From assembly GCA_949130485.1 (NCBI GenBank), contig OX422191.1:8805754-8869753 (forward strand): a DNA stretch of 64,000 bases, written 5' to 3'. This DNA comes from Agelas oroides. Taxonomy: Eukaryota; Porifera; Demospongiae; Agelasida; Agelasidae. Under the pieces are notes generated by a model. That model did not search any database, was not told where the DNA came from, and worked only from the letters and a program-made list of their open reading frames with translations. Within the stretch, counting starts at the first letter, position 1. Each line of letters starts with the position of its first letter. This document shows positions 43,421 to 53,260 of the stretch, piece after piece. The translations under genes and the position numbers were made by a program.

Positions 43421-43611
43421 AGAGTGTTCATAAGCTTTACCCAGAATCTACTGAGTGATCAATCAAAAAAAGTGTAGGAGTAGAAGGTCAAGGGGTCAAG
43501 GCGACTTAGGATATTCTCAGAACCGGATGTGTGTAGACATGTTTATACAAATAGAAGGAAGTATTTCTGTGTAAAAGGTCTCAAAGGTCACATTACTATG
43601 TAATCTTACTA

Positions 43612-44100
43612 GAATTGGACATGAGAAAACATACAGGGAGAGCTGGTCAAAGCATAGCCACATCAATTGCTCCTGCTAGCCCGCAGATAGCTGAAAGATT
43701 GATAGTTAATATGATTATGTAAATAATGTGGTTCGATAACAGTCTTGACTTCTGTGTGGTATGGACTATGTTCAGAAATTATGCAAGGTCAATGCGAACT
43801 GCAGGAGTTGTGCATATATGCGTCCCCTGTTTTTTTCCATGCATGGATACTAGCAGCAACACCCTTTCATGCACATGTTATTAACTGGAACACAGATCCT
43901 TAATGAAGAAGTACACACACAATCTAGGCAACAATGACCGTATGCTGTATCATGGGCTGCAGTGAGTAAGTTGAAGTGGAAGTTCTCTGTGCCAAAGCGA
44001 TCGACGACCAAGTTGACAAAGTGGTGCAGCTCCTCCTCTCTCATTGTGGCCTTGTGCTTTGTTGCTTTCCAACTGCTGAAGGGATTACTAAATAACTATT
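43612..44100 (-). pseudogene. Duplicated block with exon-like sequence, copy 1
   Basis: On the minus strand an acceptor-like CCCTTCAG precedes an open stretch including HKATMREEELHHFVNLVVD and RFGTENFHFNLLTAAHD. The block (including the ACATACAGGGAGAGCTGG and GATAGTTAATATGATTATG segments) recurs at 45055-45740, where the frame is shifted and stopped. The protein family is not recognised. It may be a decayed gene or transposon exon. Confidence 0.4.
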
Positions 44101-44242
44101 AGTGTATCCAGTTGTTCTACCAGTTGCATAATCTGGAGTTCACCAAGAATTTTTCCATCCAACTAATGTTTCTAGTTTCAGGCTAGGCTTGTTACTGCAC
44201 CACTGCAGTTTCAGCCTTTGTGAATGTGAATTATAGCTAGAG

Positions 44243-44490
44243 CAAGAGCCCATAAGAACGGGCGGCTAGAATAAGAGCGTGTAACTCCAATAGAAGCCCG
44301 TAGTCCTGTCAAAATTATTGAACCGTACTAAAAATAGAACACCTGGCATGTGCTTAGCAACAACGGCTTATGTGTACACACAGCTGTGCAGTATGTGTTA
44401 CTATTTTTAGTACAGTTCAATAATTCCGACGGTTTCAAAATTTGCAGAGTACACGCTCTTACTCTAGCCGCCCGTTCTTATGCACTCTTG
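44243..44490. mobile_element. hAT-like MITE, copy 4 (248 bp)
   Basis: CAAGAGCCCATAAGAACGGG ... CCCGTTCTTATGCACTCTT, with GCTAGAG on both sides (7 bp exact). It belongs with 2107, 3452 and 4163. Confidence 0.8.
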
Positions 44491-44539
44491 CTAGAGTAAT
44501 GCAGTGTGGATCTACTACTGGTAGTATATGCAACAGCAG

Positions 44540-44952
44540 TTAACTCTTTACTCTGGTAAAGTTCTTAAAGAGTTAATTCTTTACTCTGGTAAAGTTCTTA
44601 AAGAGTTAACTCTTTACTCTGGTAAAGTTCTTAAAGAGTTAATTCTTTACTCTGGTAAAGTTCTTAAAGAGTTAACTCTTTACTCTTGTAAAGTTCTTAA
44701 AGAGTTAATTCTTTACTCTGGTAAAGTTCTTAAAGAGTTAACTCTTTACTCTGGTAAAGTTCTTAAAGAGTTAATTCTTTACTCTGGTAAAGTTCTTAAA
44801 GAGTTAACTCTTTACTCTGGTAAAGTTCTTAAAGAGTTAATTCTTTACTCTGGTAAAGTTCTTAAAGAGTTAACTCTTTACTCTGGTAAAGTTCTTAAAG
44901 AGTTAACTCTTTACTCTGGTAAAGTTCTTAAAGAGTTAACTCTTTACTCTTG
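44540..44952 (+). repeat. 33-bp minisatellite, 12.5 copies, with 66-bp higher-order pattern
   Basis: Each unit starts TTAACTCTTTACTCTGG or TTAATTCTTTACTCTGG; the C and T versions alternate through most of the array, giving a 66-bp higher-order unit. TTAACTCTTTA is inverted within the unit as TAAAGAGTTAA, so each unit can form a hairpin. A 162-codon frame reads an 11-residue repeat (LTLYSGKVLKE). With no upstream promoter or domain context, expression is doubtful. Confidence 0.95.
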
Positions 44953-45054
44953 CATATATTACTGTGGGTTTCAATGTATGCTCCAGAGTGACTCATTACT
45001 GAATGCAGTATACTAGCTACATGCAAGCAGTCACCTTACTGTGTATTTATTGCT

Positions 45055-45740
45055 AGAATGGGATATATATGAGAAGACATACAGGGAGAGCTGGTCAAAG
45101 CATATAGCCAAACCAACTACTATCCCGCAAACAGCTGAAAGACTGATAGTTGATATGATTATGTAAATGTGTGGTTCGCATAATCTTGGCTTTGAAGCAT
45201 TATGTGTGACTCATGCTCACTATACTGAAAAACATGACCACATACTTATATTTCATGTGGAAGCTCAGTGCAAACTGCAGAGGTGTGCACATATTTGTCC
45301 TCTCCATGTATTTTTAGCTTACAGTCCACTACATTGCTATACTATAGTACAGATTTTATACGCAGCTGTGTGTAAATAATATTTGTAAACAGATGTGTTT
45401 ACAGTAATAACAACAAAGGAATCAGGTGGGATATATAATAGTATAGCACAGGTGGCCAGGGATTTGTGGCTGTATCCTCGGGCTACACCCTCAGACTCGG
45501 TCTGTTTACTGCCATAAATCCCTGGCACTGTGCTATAACTATAACTTATAACTTGCATGTTTGCACACAGACCTTTAATGGAGAAACACAACCATATGCT
45601 GCGTCACGGGCTGCAGTAGGTGAGTTGAAGTGGAAGCTCTGATGACCGCCTTGACACAAACAACTGGTGCAACTCCTCCTCTTTCGTTGCAGTCTTGATC
45701 TCTGTTGTTCGCCAACTGCTGAAGGGATTACTGAATAACT
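45055..45740 (-). pseudogene. Duplicated block with exon-like sequence, copy 2
   Basis: Carries ACATACAGGGAGAGCTGG, CAGCTGAAAGACTGATAG, then the exon-like part (minus strand: CCTTCAG acceptor-like site, AAAGAGGAGGAGTTGCACC) in the same order as 43612-44100. Frame-disrupting changes follow EEELHQ. About 200 bp extra lies between the two shared parts. Confidence 0.45.
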
Positions 45741-46509
45741 ATGCAACGCTATATTAAGTGGTTGTACACCATAGCCACACCAACCTCACAGATATACTAT
45801 AGCAAAGTTGATAAGCTGTGATTAGCATTATAAGCAGATAGCTGAAAGTCTTACTTTACCTCTGTGACTTGGGGTGTGGTTTATACATGCAGCTAAATAA
45901 TTTTGAACAAAGACTAAAAACTCCAAGCACATCAAACTACTATTCTGAAGTGGTTCATTACAGAATATAGTATGGTGAGGAGTGCATATGATGGTCACTT
46001 GATCCTAAATTCCAGGTTCCACATGGAAACAGCTAGCTACATTCTTGTCTTTCTGAAGAGAGACTAGGACACAAGCCTCATATATACTTGCTGGGCAATT
46101 GGAAGTAAGAAATAGCAAGAAGACATGCTCCAGTAATGAATGATGGAGTGAAGCATCTAAAAGGTTAGCATATTTCAGTGTCACATTTCCTGTAGCCAGC
46201 ACCTACAACCTCCAAAACTCGTGTGTTACCTACAGTCATTGTAGTTCCAAGTTGGTAGCACACGGCTCGCTTGTGTCCACTTGCTAGTATGGACAGCGAG
46301 CATAAAGCGTTCCCAGTATGTGGGGCATGCCCCACAGTCACCACAATCAACAATATCGCTATGGCTGTACTGCCATGTAGACAATCACCAGAACAGAACC
46401 CCCACACACTGCAGAGGACATGGCTAGACTTTTTTTTGCTGAAGTCCTAGCAATAGCCATTATACAGTGGCTGCTCTGGTGATAGTCACATTAAAGGGAC
46501 CCACCACCA

Positions 46510-46511
<2 letters not shown>
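45741..46511. other. No gene seen
   Basis: Short frames only; no recognised features. Confidence 0.3.

Positions 46512-46548
<37 letters not shown>
46512..46548. repeat. (TA)n microsatellite
   Basis: About 18 TA dinucleotides without interruption. Confidence 0.95.
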
Positions 46549-46551
<3 letters not shown>

Positions 46552-46569
46552 AGCACATATACTAAGCAA

Positions 46570-46887
46570 TAGTCATCTTTCGCCCACAATCACCACGTTT
46601 TCCTGGATCCTGTTTAACTGATTTCTGCATACATCTCCAACGCCAGCCTTCCCAAACACAGAACCGCTCCCGCGCTCCAAATCGTCCTCTTGGATTACGT
46701 CATTTTTACGCACGTTGGGCGAGCGATTCGACTGTTGTACACACTACCGTACTGTAAAATGACATACATGCACCACATAAACTGTCGACTTAGCTATCTG
46801 TTGCTACAGCTACGGAATGGCATGTGATTAATCATTTAATGGCAAATCAAACTGTTGTGCTTGCCATAACCTCAGTCGGGATGATTC
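46570..46887. promoter_or_regulatory. Distal upstream region of ETS-B with repeated promoter boxes
   Basis: TTTCGCCCACA at about 46578 matches the box at 47028 and at 55213 upstream of ETS-C. TTACGTCA at about 46694 is an ATF/CREB-type site. This may be an old duplicate of the promoter block or a distal element; function is inferred. Confidence 0.35.
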
Positions 46888-46948
46888 TAGCCTCGTTCCC
46901 AGGCCCCGCCCAGTACGGAAAGCTGGGCGGGGCCTGGGAATGAGGCTA
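46888..46948. mobile_element. Hairpin element (family H) with target duplication
   Basis: TAGCCTCGTTCCCAGGCCCC and the inverse GGGGCCTGGGAATGAGGCTA, flanked by GGATGATTC / GGATGATTA (8 of 9). It is inserted 260 bp upstream of the ETS-B TATA box. Confidence 0.85.
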
Positions 46949-47021
46949 GGATGATTATATACAAAGTGAGAAACGGAAGCTGGTTAAACACGCACCTCCG
47001 GCCTTTTGTCGGTGTGGGCTA

Positions 47022-47150
47022 ACCTCTTTCGCCCACACTGTATTCAACAGACGGAAGCGTGCGCTTGACGCAAAACACGTCACATCCCCTTAGACGAGTT
47101 TGTTAGTTCTCATACGTTTGTGGTATATAAACATACACACCGTATAAAAT
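47022..47150 (+). promoter_or_regulatory. ETS-B promoter block
   Basis: CTCTTTCGCCCACAC, ACGGAAGCGTGCGCTTGACG (47051-47070) and two TATA-like boxes, TATATAAA (47124-47131) and TATAAAAT (47143-47150). The first two blocks are shared with ETS-C. ACGGAAGCG contains the ETS core GGAA. The start codon follows the first TATA by 84 bp. Confidence 0.65.
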
Positions 47151-47207
47151 GCAGCACGAAGGCAGGATTTTGCAGAGACTGGGTAGTTGCTGCCTTTCGG
47201 AAAACTC

Positions 47208-48569
47208 ATGATGACCATGGATTTTGAGAGCTGTTACTACGACGCTTCGTGGGAACAGGACTTTGAAGGCTGTAGTGTCTTTCCAGATTCAACGTCTCTC
47301 GAGATGACGTGTACAAAGGAGATGCCGTATGGAGGAAGCGCTGCAGACGTTGCACGTGCAAGCGAGATGCAGTTAGGAGAAAGCGCTGTAGACATCGCAG
47401 ATTACTTTTCAACCGGTAGCACGACGCTGCTGGCACCGTTGGAAACCATGCCCGCGGACTTCAGTACACTACCTTACCCATACACGTATCCGTACCAATT
47501 CTCCTCAGGCGTGCCATGCTGCTCGGTATCGTCTTCGTTCTCGCATGCAAACTTTCTCCAGGGTTCCTCCGTCGAAGAAAGCCCACTATCCTCGCCAAGC
47601 AGCGACAGTAGCAAGGAATCAATGTGGGGAACCACTGGCTGCAAAGGATCAGCACGTGATTCGCCATTGGTGAACTACCATTTGCAGCCAACTGGCCCAG
47701 GTGTGCAAGCTACCAACCACTTTGTCAGCAACTGCAGCACAGAACAACCCGAGGAACCACATGGCGTCAAGATGCCACAGAGTAAGCACTTGTCTGTCAG
47801 TTGTGCATGGTTCAAACTGCATGTCTGTTTCTTTCCAAATGAGAATGTAAAGGGTTCCAAATGATTCAAACTTTACTTTTCTTTAGGAAAAGGAGGCATT
47901 CAACTGTGGCAGTTTCTCTATGCTCTGCTAACGGACTCTGAACACACACATCCTGAGCTGATTGAATGGACCTGCAACAGAGAGGAAAGGGAATTTCGCT
48001 TTCTAGAACCCGAGGCAATTGCGATCTGGTGGGGTCACCACAAAAACAAGCTAAACCTGAACTACAACAAATTTAGTCGTTCTCTTAGATACTACTATGA
48101 CAAAGGCATTCTGAAGAAGATCCCAGGACATCGATTTGTGTACCGCTTCTGCGTTGACCCAGCAGATATGTACAAGCACATTGGGATTTCAGATTGCACG
48201 CATCAAATCAAACCAATGCCCGAAGAGGCAAAACAAGCAATTCAAAGCAAGCAGAATTGTGATCTTTTTTCAACCAGTGTTCCGGCTCCTGAACGACTCA
48301 AATTTTCTGTCTCTCCTCCTCCTTCTGAGTCTAGCCATTGTACATCATTGGACTATTCTTTCCACAAGCATGGGGCAAACTTTCCAGCAAGCAGCACTAC
48401 TAGGACTCGTTCATTTGATCTAGCAGGCATGACAGGTATCCATGAAGAATTTCCACGTGTGAGTAGTTGCCCGTCTCTGTCAGGCAATTGTGTGGGTTCA
48501 CGGAATCACTTGCCCACTACATCCACTGTTGCCAGCTATTCTACTTTTGTTTCGAGAACGACTACGTAG
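47208..48569 (+). CDS. ETS-domain transcription factor ETS-B (2 exons, 418 aa)
   Basis: Exons are 47208-47781 and 47887-48569; the 105-bp phase-1 intron sits where ETS-A and ETS-C have theirs. The start is the first of three close ATGs (MMTMDFESCYYDASW); MDFESCYYD aligns with the ETS-C start. Residues 1-191 are acidic/Ser-rich with YPYTYPYQF, GSSVEESPLSS (119-129), and a duplicated GGSAADVA / GESAVDIA segment that is single in ETS-C. The ETS domain is about 196-279. The recognition region reads LNLNYNKFSRSLRYYYDKG, with arginines 256 and 259 kept, but six substitutions relative to ETS-C cluster here (including D to N in NYDK and E to H in GER). The C-terminus stops about 50 residues earlier than ETS-C, and homologous sequence continues past the stop. 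Nuclear regulator by family; altered DNA affinity is possible. Confidence 0.88.
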
Positions 48570-48591
48570 CTTAACCAAGCAGATGTAGCAG

Positions 48592-49183
48592 GTGTGGGAT
48601 ACAATTGCTCACAACAACATCCAGTTTTACTCATTTGCAAATGACAACTGCTCCTCAGCAAGCCAGTACATGTACTTTTTAACTGTGAGATCTCTCTTTT
48701 GTACCTGCTTACGTCAACTTTGTGATTATTGTATGACAAAAATACATTTTTTTTGTATTTGCTTATTTACATAGCTACAATTGCTCACAACAACATCCAG
48801 TCTTACTCCTGCCTACGTCAACTTTGTGATTATTGTATGACAAAAATACATTTTTTTGTATTTGCTTATTTACATAGCTACAATTGCTCACAACAACATC
48901 CAGTCTTACTCCTGCCTACATCAACTTTGTGATTATTGTATGACAAAAATACATTTTTTTTGTATTTGCTTATTTACATAGCTACAATTGCTCACAACAA
49001 CATCCAGTCTTACTCATTTGCAAATGACAACGTACAGCTTCTCGGCAAGCCAGTGTACGGATCTCAACGGTGATTACGTCATGGAGATAGTTTGTATACG
49101 GTTCCTCTCTTTCTGTACCCTGCCTAGTGTCAACTTTGTGATCTTTGCATGACAACAATACAAGCTTTGTATTTGCTTACTTA
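48592..49183 (+). repeat. ETS-B 3' region: coding relic and 103-bp tandem units
   Basis: Sequence after the stop includes GATACAATTGCTCAC and TCCTCAGCAAGCCAG, which align with coding sequence near the ETS-C C-terminus (GATGCAATTACGGCT, TTCTCAGCAAGCCAG). TACAATTGCTCACAACAAC then recurs at 48600, 48776, 48879 and 48983 as tandem units. Each ends with AATACA-T-rich-TGTATTTGC, a potential small hairpin and variant poly(A) signal. Confidence 0.75.
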
Positions 49184-49668
49184 TATATTCCCCCAATACC
49201 ATTATGTTGTGTGTTCATGTTTACTTGTTGTGTAATGTATTTGTATATCGTCTCGTCCAGTGAATTTTTGTTGTCAAATGTGAGTGAATATTTGGAATCA
49301 GAAATGTTGCAGATTGTGCACCTACATAGTAACCATTCCACATCAATTATTTACAATGTAAAAATGTCAGATGAACAGTCTCTCTGCGCTTGATTAGGTA
49401 AATGATTTGTCCACTTAATGTGCTAACATTATATTACTGCATGTGGTTAAATTAGGTATGTGCTAGAAATTAATGCATGTCTAATTACTCTAATATTGAA
49501 ATCCCCCCACAATGGTAACTTTAGTGATCCATTTTAGATTTAGCAATTACAACTAAATAAACTACTAATTCAACCTGTATGTTAATCAAACTAAAGTAAG
49601 ACTAGGTTAGATGGGTTAAGACAAGTGCACGCATTGAGTATATAAGCATATTGTTACTACATTCCAAA
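49184..49668. other. No gene seen
   Basis: A/T-rich 3' flank of ETS-B. Confidence 0.3.
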
Positions 49669-50866
49669 CCTTTTTACATATTTTTCACTTAGTTATAGTT
49701 TCAATTACTAAAACTCCAAAACCCCTTGCTAAAAGGTATTTAGTTACAGTTATTGTTGAACGCAGACTGTTTTCTGTTTTAGTTTAGTTACGGTTTCTTG
49801 TTGGATGTTCTTGGATATTTTAGGTCAGTTTAGTTATAGTTTCTAGCTTAGCAAAAATAAATTTGTTGTAGTTTGGTTAACTAAATGTTAAAAAGGCCAT
49901 ATTTAGTCAAAGTTATAGCTAACTAAAACAACAATAATAATTATTGCATTGAGATGCACAAATCAATGATGTAATGTGCAACTGCATACATAATGGCTGG
50001 TGCTGTACAGCTGCATTATATTTACAGGTCTTTGCAGTTTGGTTGAGGGAATGGCTGCAGAGTACAAGTCACTCATGCATGCCTAATTGCAAGTGTTGTC
50101 TTTGATGTAGTCTTGGATTATTTAATTTGGCACGCGTGAGTGATCTACTACTTAGCAGCCATTCCTGTGGCTATGACATGACGTGTTTCTGATGAAAACT
50201 GCCACACTCTCTTTGTCATCATTAGTTACTTGGTAGGTTTCCATCATGGTATGAGCAAGTGGCGTTCCATATACCCTTGTCAACACCAATGCCATTGGCA
50301 TACACCTCATGCCGGTATAGAATGGTGGGGAGATACAGAAGTCATTATCTATCCTGTCAGAAAAATTTGCAATAGAATAATGTTAAAAGTTGGAGCATAA
50401 TTTCCAAAAGCCTAGGTACGAACGAGTGTAGGTGGATAAATTGAAGTGGCTAGATGAATGGTGGTTTGCAACCTTTGGAGGAAGAAGAGCACCTAGCTGT
50501 TACATGGCTGTAGCTGCATGTGTGTATTCTGTAATAAAATTAATATTCCAACCACCCTTCTACTTTCACCACATTTCCCTTCATTTCCGCTCTGCGTTGA
50601 TCACAGTGTTCTTGTAGAGTCTAGTATAGTTAACTATAACTTTTACTAAATATCATTAATTTTAGTATGGCCACTAAAGTTTTTTAGTTAGCTATAGCTA
50701 ACTAAAACTATTGGCCAAACTGGAAAACTATAACTAAACTAAATCATCTGAGAAGAAACCGTAACTAAGACAGAAAACTACCTTTTGATAACTATAACTA
50801 AATACCTTTTAGTAAGGGTTTGGGAATATAGTTATTACTATAACCAACTAAATTGGTTGTAAAAGC
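49669..50866. mobile_element. 1.2-kb element with A/T-rich arms full of TTAGTTATAGTT repeats
   Basis: Left arm (about 49669-49925) and right arm (about 50625-50866) are inverted: CTAAAAGGTATTTAGTTACAG against AACTAAATACCTTTTAGTAAG. TTAGTTATAGTT-type motifs occur many times in both arms, like the subterminal transposase sites of hAT or CACTA elements. The middle lacks a transposase frame. Boundaries are approximate. Confidence 0.6.
50285..50348 (-). pseudogene. Decayed TRAF/MATH-domain fragment
   Basis: On the minus strand FCISPPFYTG is followed, in another frame and after a gap, by VYANGIGVDKG. SPPFYT and the YANG-G-GKG motif are consecutive hallmarks of the MATH domain of TRAF proteins. The reading frame is broken and flanking homology is poor. 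Similar surrounding sequence recurs at 57330-57440. Confidence 0.4.
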
Positions 50867-52639
50867 ATGAAACTACAAGTAAAATAAACAAGATTTATTT
50901 TCCAAATCAAAAACTACACTGCAAGCGACAGAAAGCTGGGCGGGGCCTGGGAAGGAGGCTAACATTAAAACAACACTTTGCTCTCAGTAGTTAGCTTTTC
51001 AACCTCATGCTAAACACTTTGACCACTAAACAGTGACCTTTATTATATCACAAATCAGTAAACAGTGACCTTTATTATATCACAAATCAGTATAACATCA
51101 AAATGAGGCATTATCTGTTCCAATATGCAAAGTCTTCCCAGGAAATGCAGCTAATTAGGCTCCAGCTTGCCAGATCAGGAAGTCTTCTAAGAATGCATGA
51201 CTGGCAGCTGTATATCATAGCCTAATCTCCTAAACTTGTACCAGTATATACAAGTTCTTCCTCCCGTCAAATTGGCAGCAGATCTGAAACCACTAACTAC
51301 CCCATTCTGTGAATACAGTTTATCCACCAACCCACACACACTAACGTTGGTTCTCCACTTCCTACTTAATTCATGGGCTATATATGATGCCAGCAGTATT
51401 CAGCATAGTAGTCTCTTACCAAGCTCCACTCCGCTCGCTCTTCATTGAGCCACTACACCATGTCACGCATCCATTGCAATAGGTCTTTTTATAGCGGGTA
51501 GTCTCATGCCGGTACCCTCCTACTCATGACTATTCAATGCTTTCTTGGTTGTGCAGAGTCAGCAGTGTTGATCTTGAACAATCCAATACTTACATCTTTA
51601 CGACACAGTGCTATTTCATTGGCTAGCAAGCAACACACGCTTGACGTAGCACTGTTTCATTGAGAGGGTTGGGTATGGGCATGAGATTTGGTGGAAGAAT
51701 GAGTTTCTGGAGCATAAAAACAGTGTTTATGCCTGTATCATGCATGACAACCAGGTGTCCTAGATCACACATAAAGATCCGCATAGACAATGAGTAGCCA
51801 GTGGCAAGCCAACTGCATTTGGTAACTAAGGGGCACAAGAGTTATTAAGAGTGTGTACACCAACCATATGGTTTCTATGTCATTATCTGTGGGCATTATA
51901 TGATGTAGGCAATCAGCAGTGAATAGGATAAGCTGTGGTAGATTGTTGTTAACTGTGTGTGTGTGTGTGTGTTACAGTAGATATACACCATCAAACTGCA
52001 ATGAAATATGACAGTTGTGTATGGCATTACGGGGACAGTGTGGAGCTAGGGAGGAGAAATTCACAAGCTAAGGTAATGTGATAACATTTTGTGGTGGGGC
52101 ATAGATGGTACATGCTCGGTGCTGGGGGCACCACTTCATGCCAGCCAGCAGGTAACAGCAAGAGTGTGTAACTTACATATGGTTTCCAAACCAGCATATA
52201 AAAGCAATGAGTTCAGTAAATGTGGTGTTCACACATATGTATCCTGCAACGACAAGCTAGACCGCTTGTACACAGCAAGGATTCCCTGCTAGTTTATGGT
52301 TTGAGTGTTAAGCTTATCCCATGCCCCTGTAGCCATAGCTGCACTGTGGTCACCTACATGTGGGCATTTTAAATGAAATTGGCTACTCGCTCAGGTTCGC
52401 CCCAAGATGATGCAGCATCTCGCTAGTATGTTCAGCTGACTGAGTAAACGTGGTGTTCACACATTCGTATCCTGTACCCCAGAACGGCTTCACTACCGGA
52501 TGTAGAGAAACCATAAGAGAGTTGCACGCTTTACTCATGTCAGTATATATTCATAGAGAAAGTACCACAGTAGCGCACTGGCTCCACATTCCAGATTGTT
52601 TTCTAGTTAATCGTTCCACCACATCAACAGCTCATTGCG
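50867..52639. other. No gene; short direct repeats
   Basis: CAGTGACCTTTATTATATC is duplicated at about 51030 and 51062. A half family H element (GGGCGGGGCCTGGGAAGGAGGCTAA) lies at 50938. GTGGTGTTCACACAT occurs at 52222 and 52450. No exon recognised. Confidence 0.35.
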
Positions 52640-52734
52640 ATGCAAACACCGAAGTGCGGGGTAAATGAAATCACTGAGTCCGAGTTCTTGGAATATCTAC
52701 GAGACCGGCTGTGCAGTTCGCCAACAGGTGGAAA
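52640..52734 (+). CDS. Possible orphan first exon
   Basis: ATG at 52640 opens a frame of 31 codons (MQTPKCGVNEITESEFLEYL...) that ends at a strong GTAAGT donor (52735). Composition looks coding (acidic/Leu-rich helix-like), but no family is recognised and no downstream exon was found. Perfect ETS (ACCGGAAGT, 52784-52792) and CRE (TGACGTCA, 52861-52868) sites lie just downstream, as near CpG-type promoters. It could be a relic of a gene start or a chance frame. Confidence 0.25.
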
Positions 52735-52783
52735 GTAAGTTAATAGCAATAGTCTCTTGGGAATTTTGCCATCACGATCGTAT

Positions 52784-52868
52784 ACCGGAAGTCATTAGCA
52801 TATTGCAATACGTTTTGTTTTACGCGTGGGCGTGGGATAGGCTAAGCCTCTTGGTCGTTTTGACGTCA
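52784..52868. promoter_or_regulatory. Consensus ETS site and CRE, 69 bp apart
   Basis: ACCGGAAGT (52784-52792) is the optimal class I ETS site; TGACGTCA (52861-52868) is the full CRE palindrome. Both are exact. No associated transcription unit is established. Confidence 0.45.
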
Positions 52869-52962
52869 TCTTACCATCTTACCTTACAATATTTTGTGGG
52901 CTTGATCTCCTGGCATGGTTTGATAGCCTCTGCAAAAAAAAGGAAAAATGAAAGAAATTTAT

Positions 52963-53260
52963 GCACCTATCAATGTTATGCCCCACTACCCCCCACCCGG
53001 GATACAGTGGGGGCAAATCGGGGATTGACTAATTGAATTGTCAAATTCCCCTGTTTGGGGCCTAAAGTTGTGGTCAAATCCCCATTCTTCCCCATGTTGA
53101 ATACAGCCACGTGGTTCTAAAACCGTATTCGTCACAAATGCGGATAGTGTGCGATTATGTCAAATGCCCCTGTATGGGGCGGAACTTCTTTGTCAATTCC
53201 CCCATGATGACCTCAAGGGTGCGCGGGTGGGGGGTAGTGGGGCATAACATTGATAGGCGC
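52963..53260. mobile_element. 298-bp MITE with 36-bp inverted ends
   Basis: GCACCTATCAATGTTATGCC ... CACTACCCCCCACCC and the inverse GGGTGGGGGGTAGTGGGGCA ... TGATAGGCGC differ at only one position. The interior repeats TCAAATTCCCCTGT-like units. A solo right end sits at 35824-35848. Confidence 0.85.
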
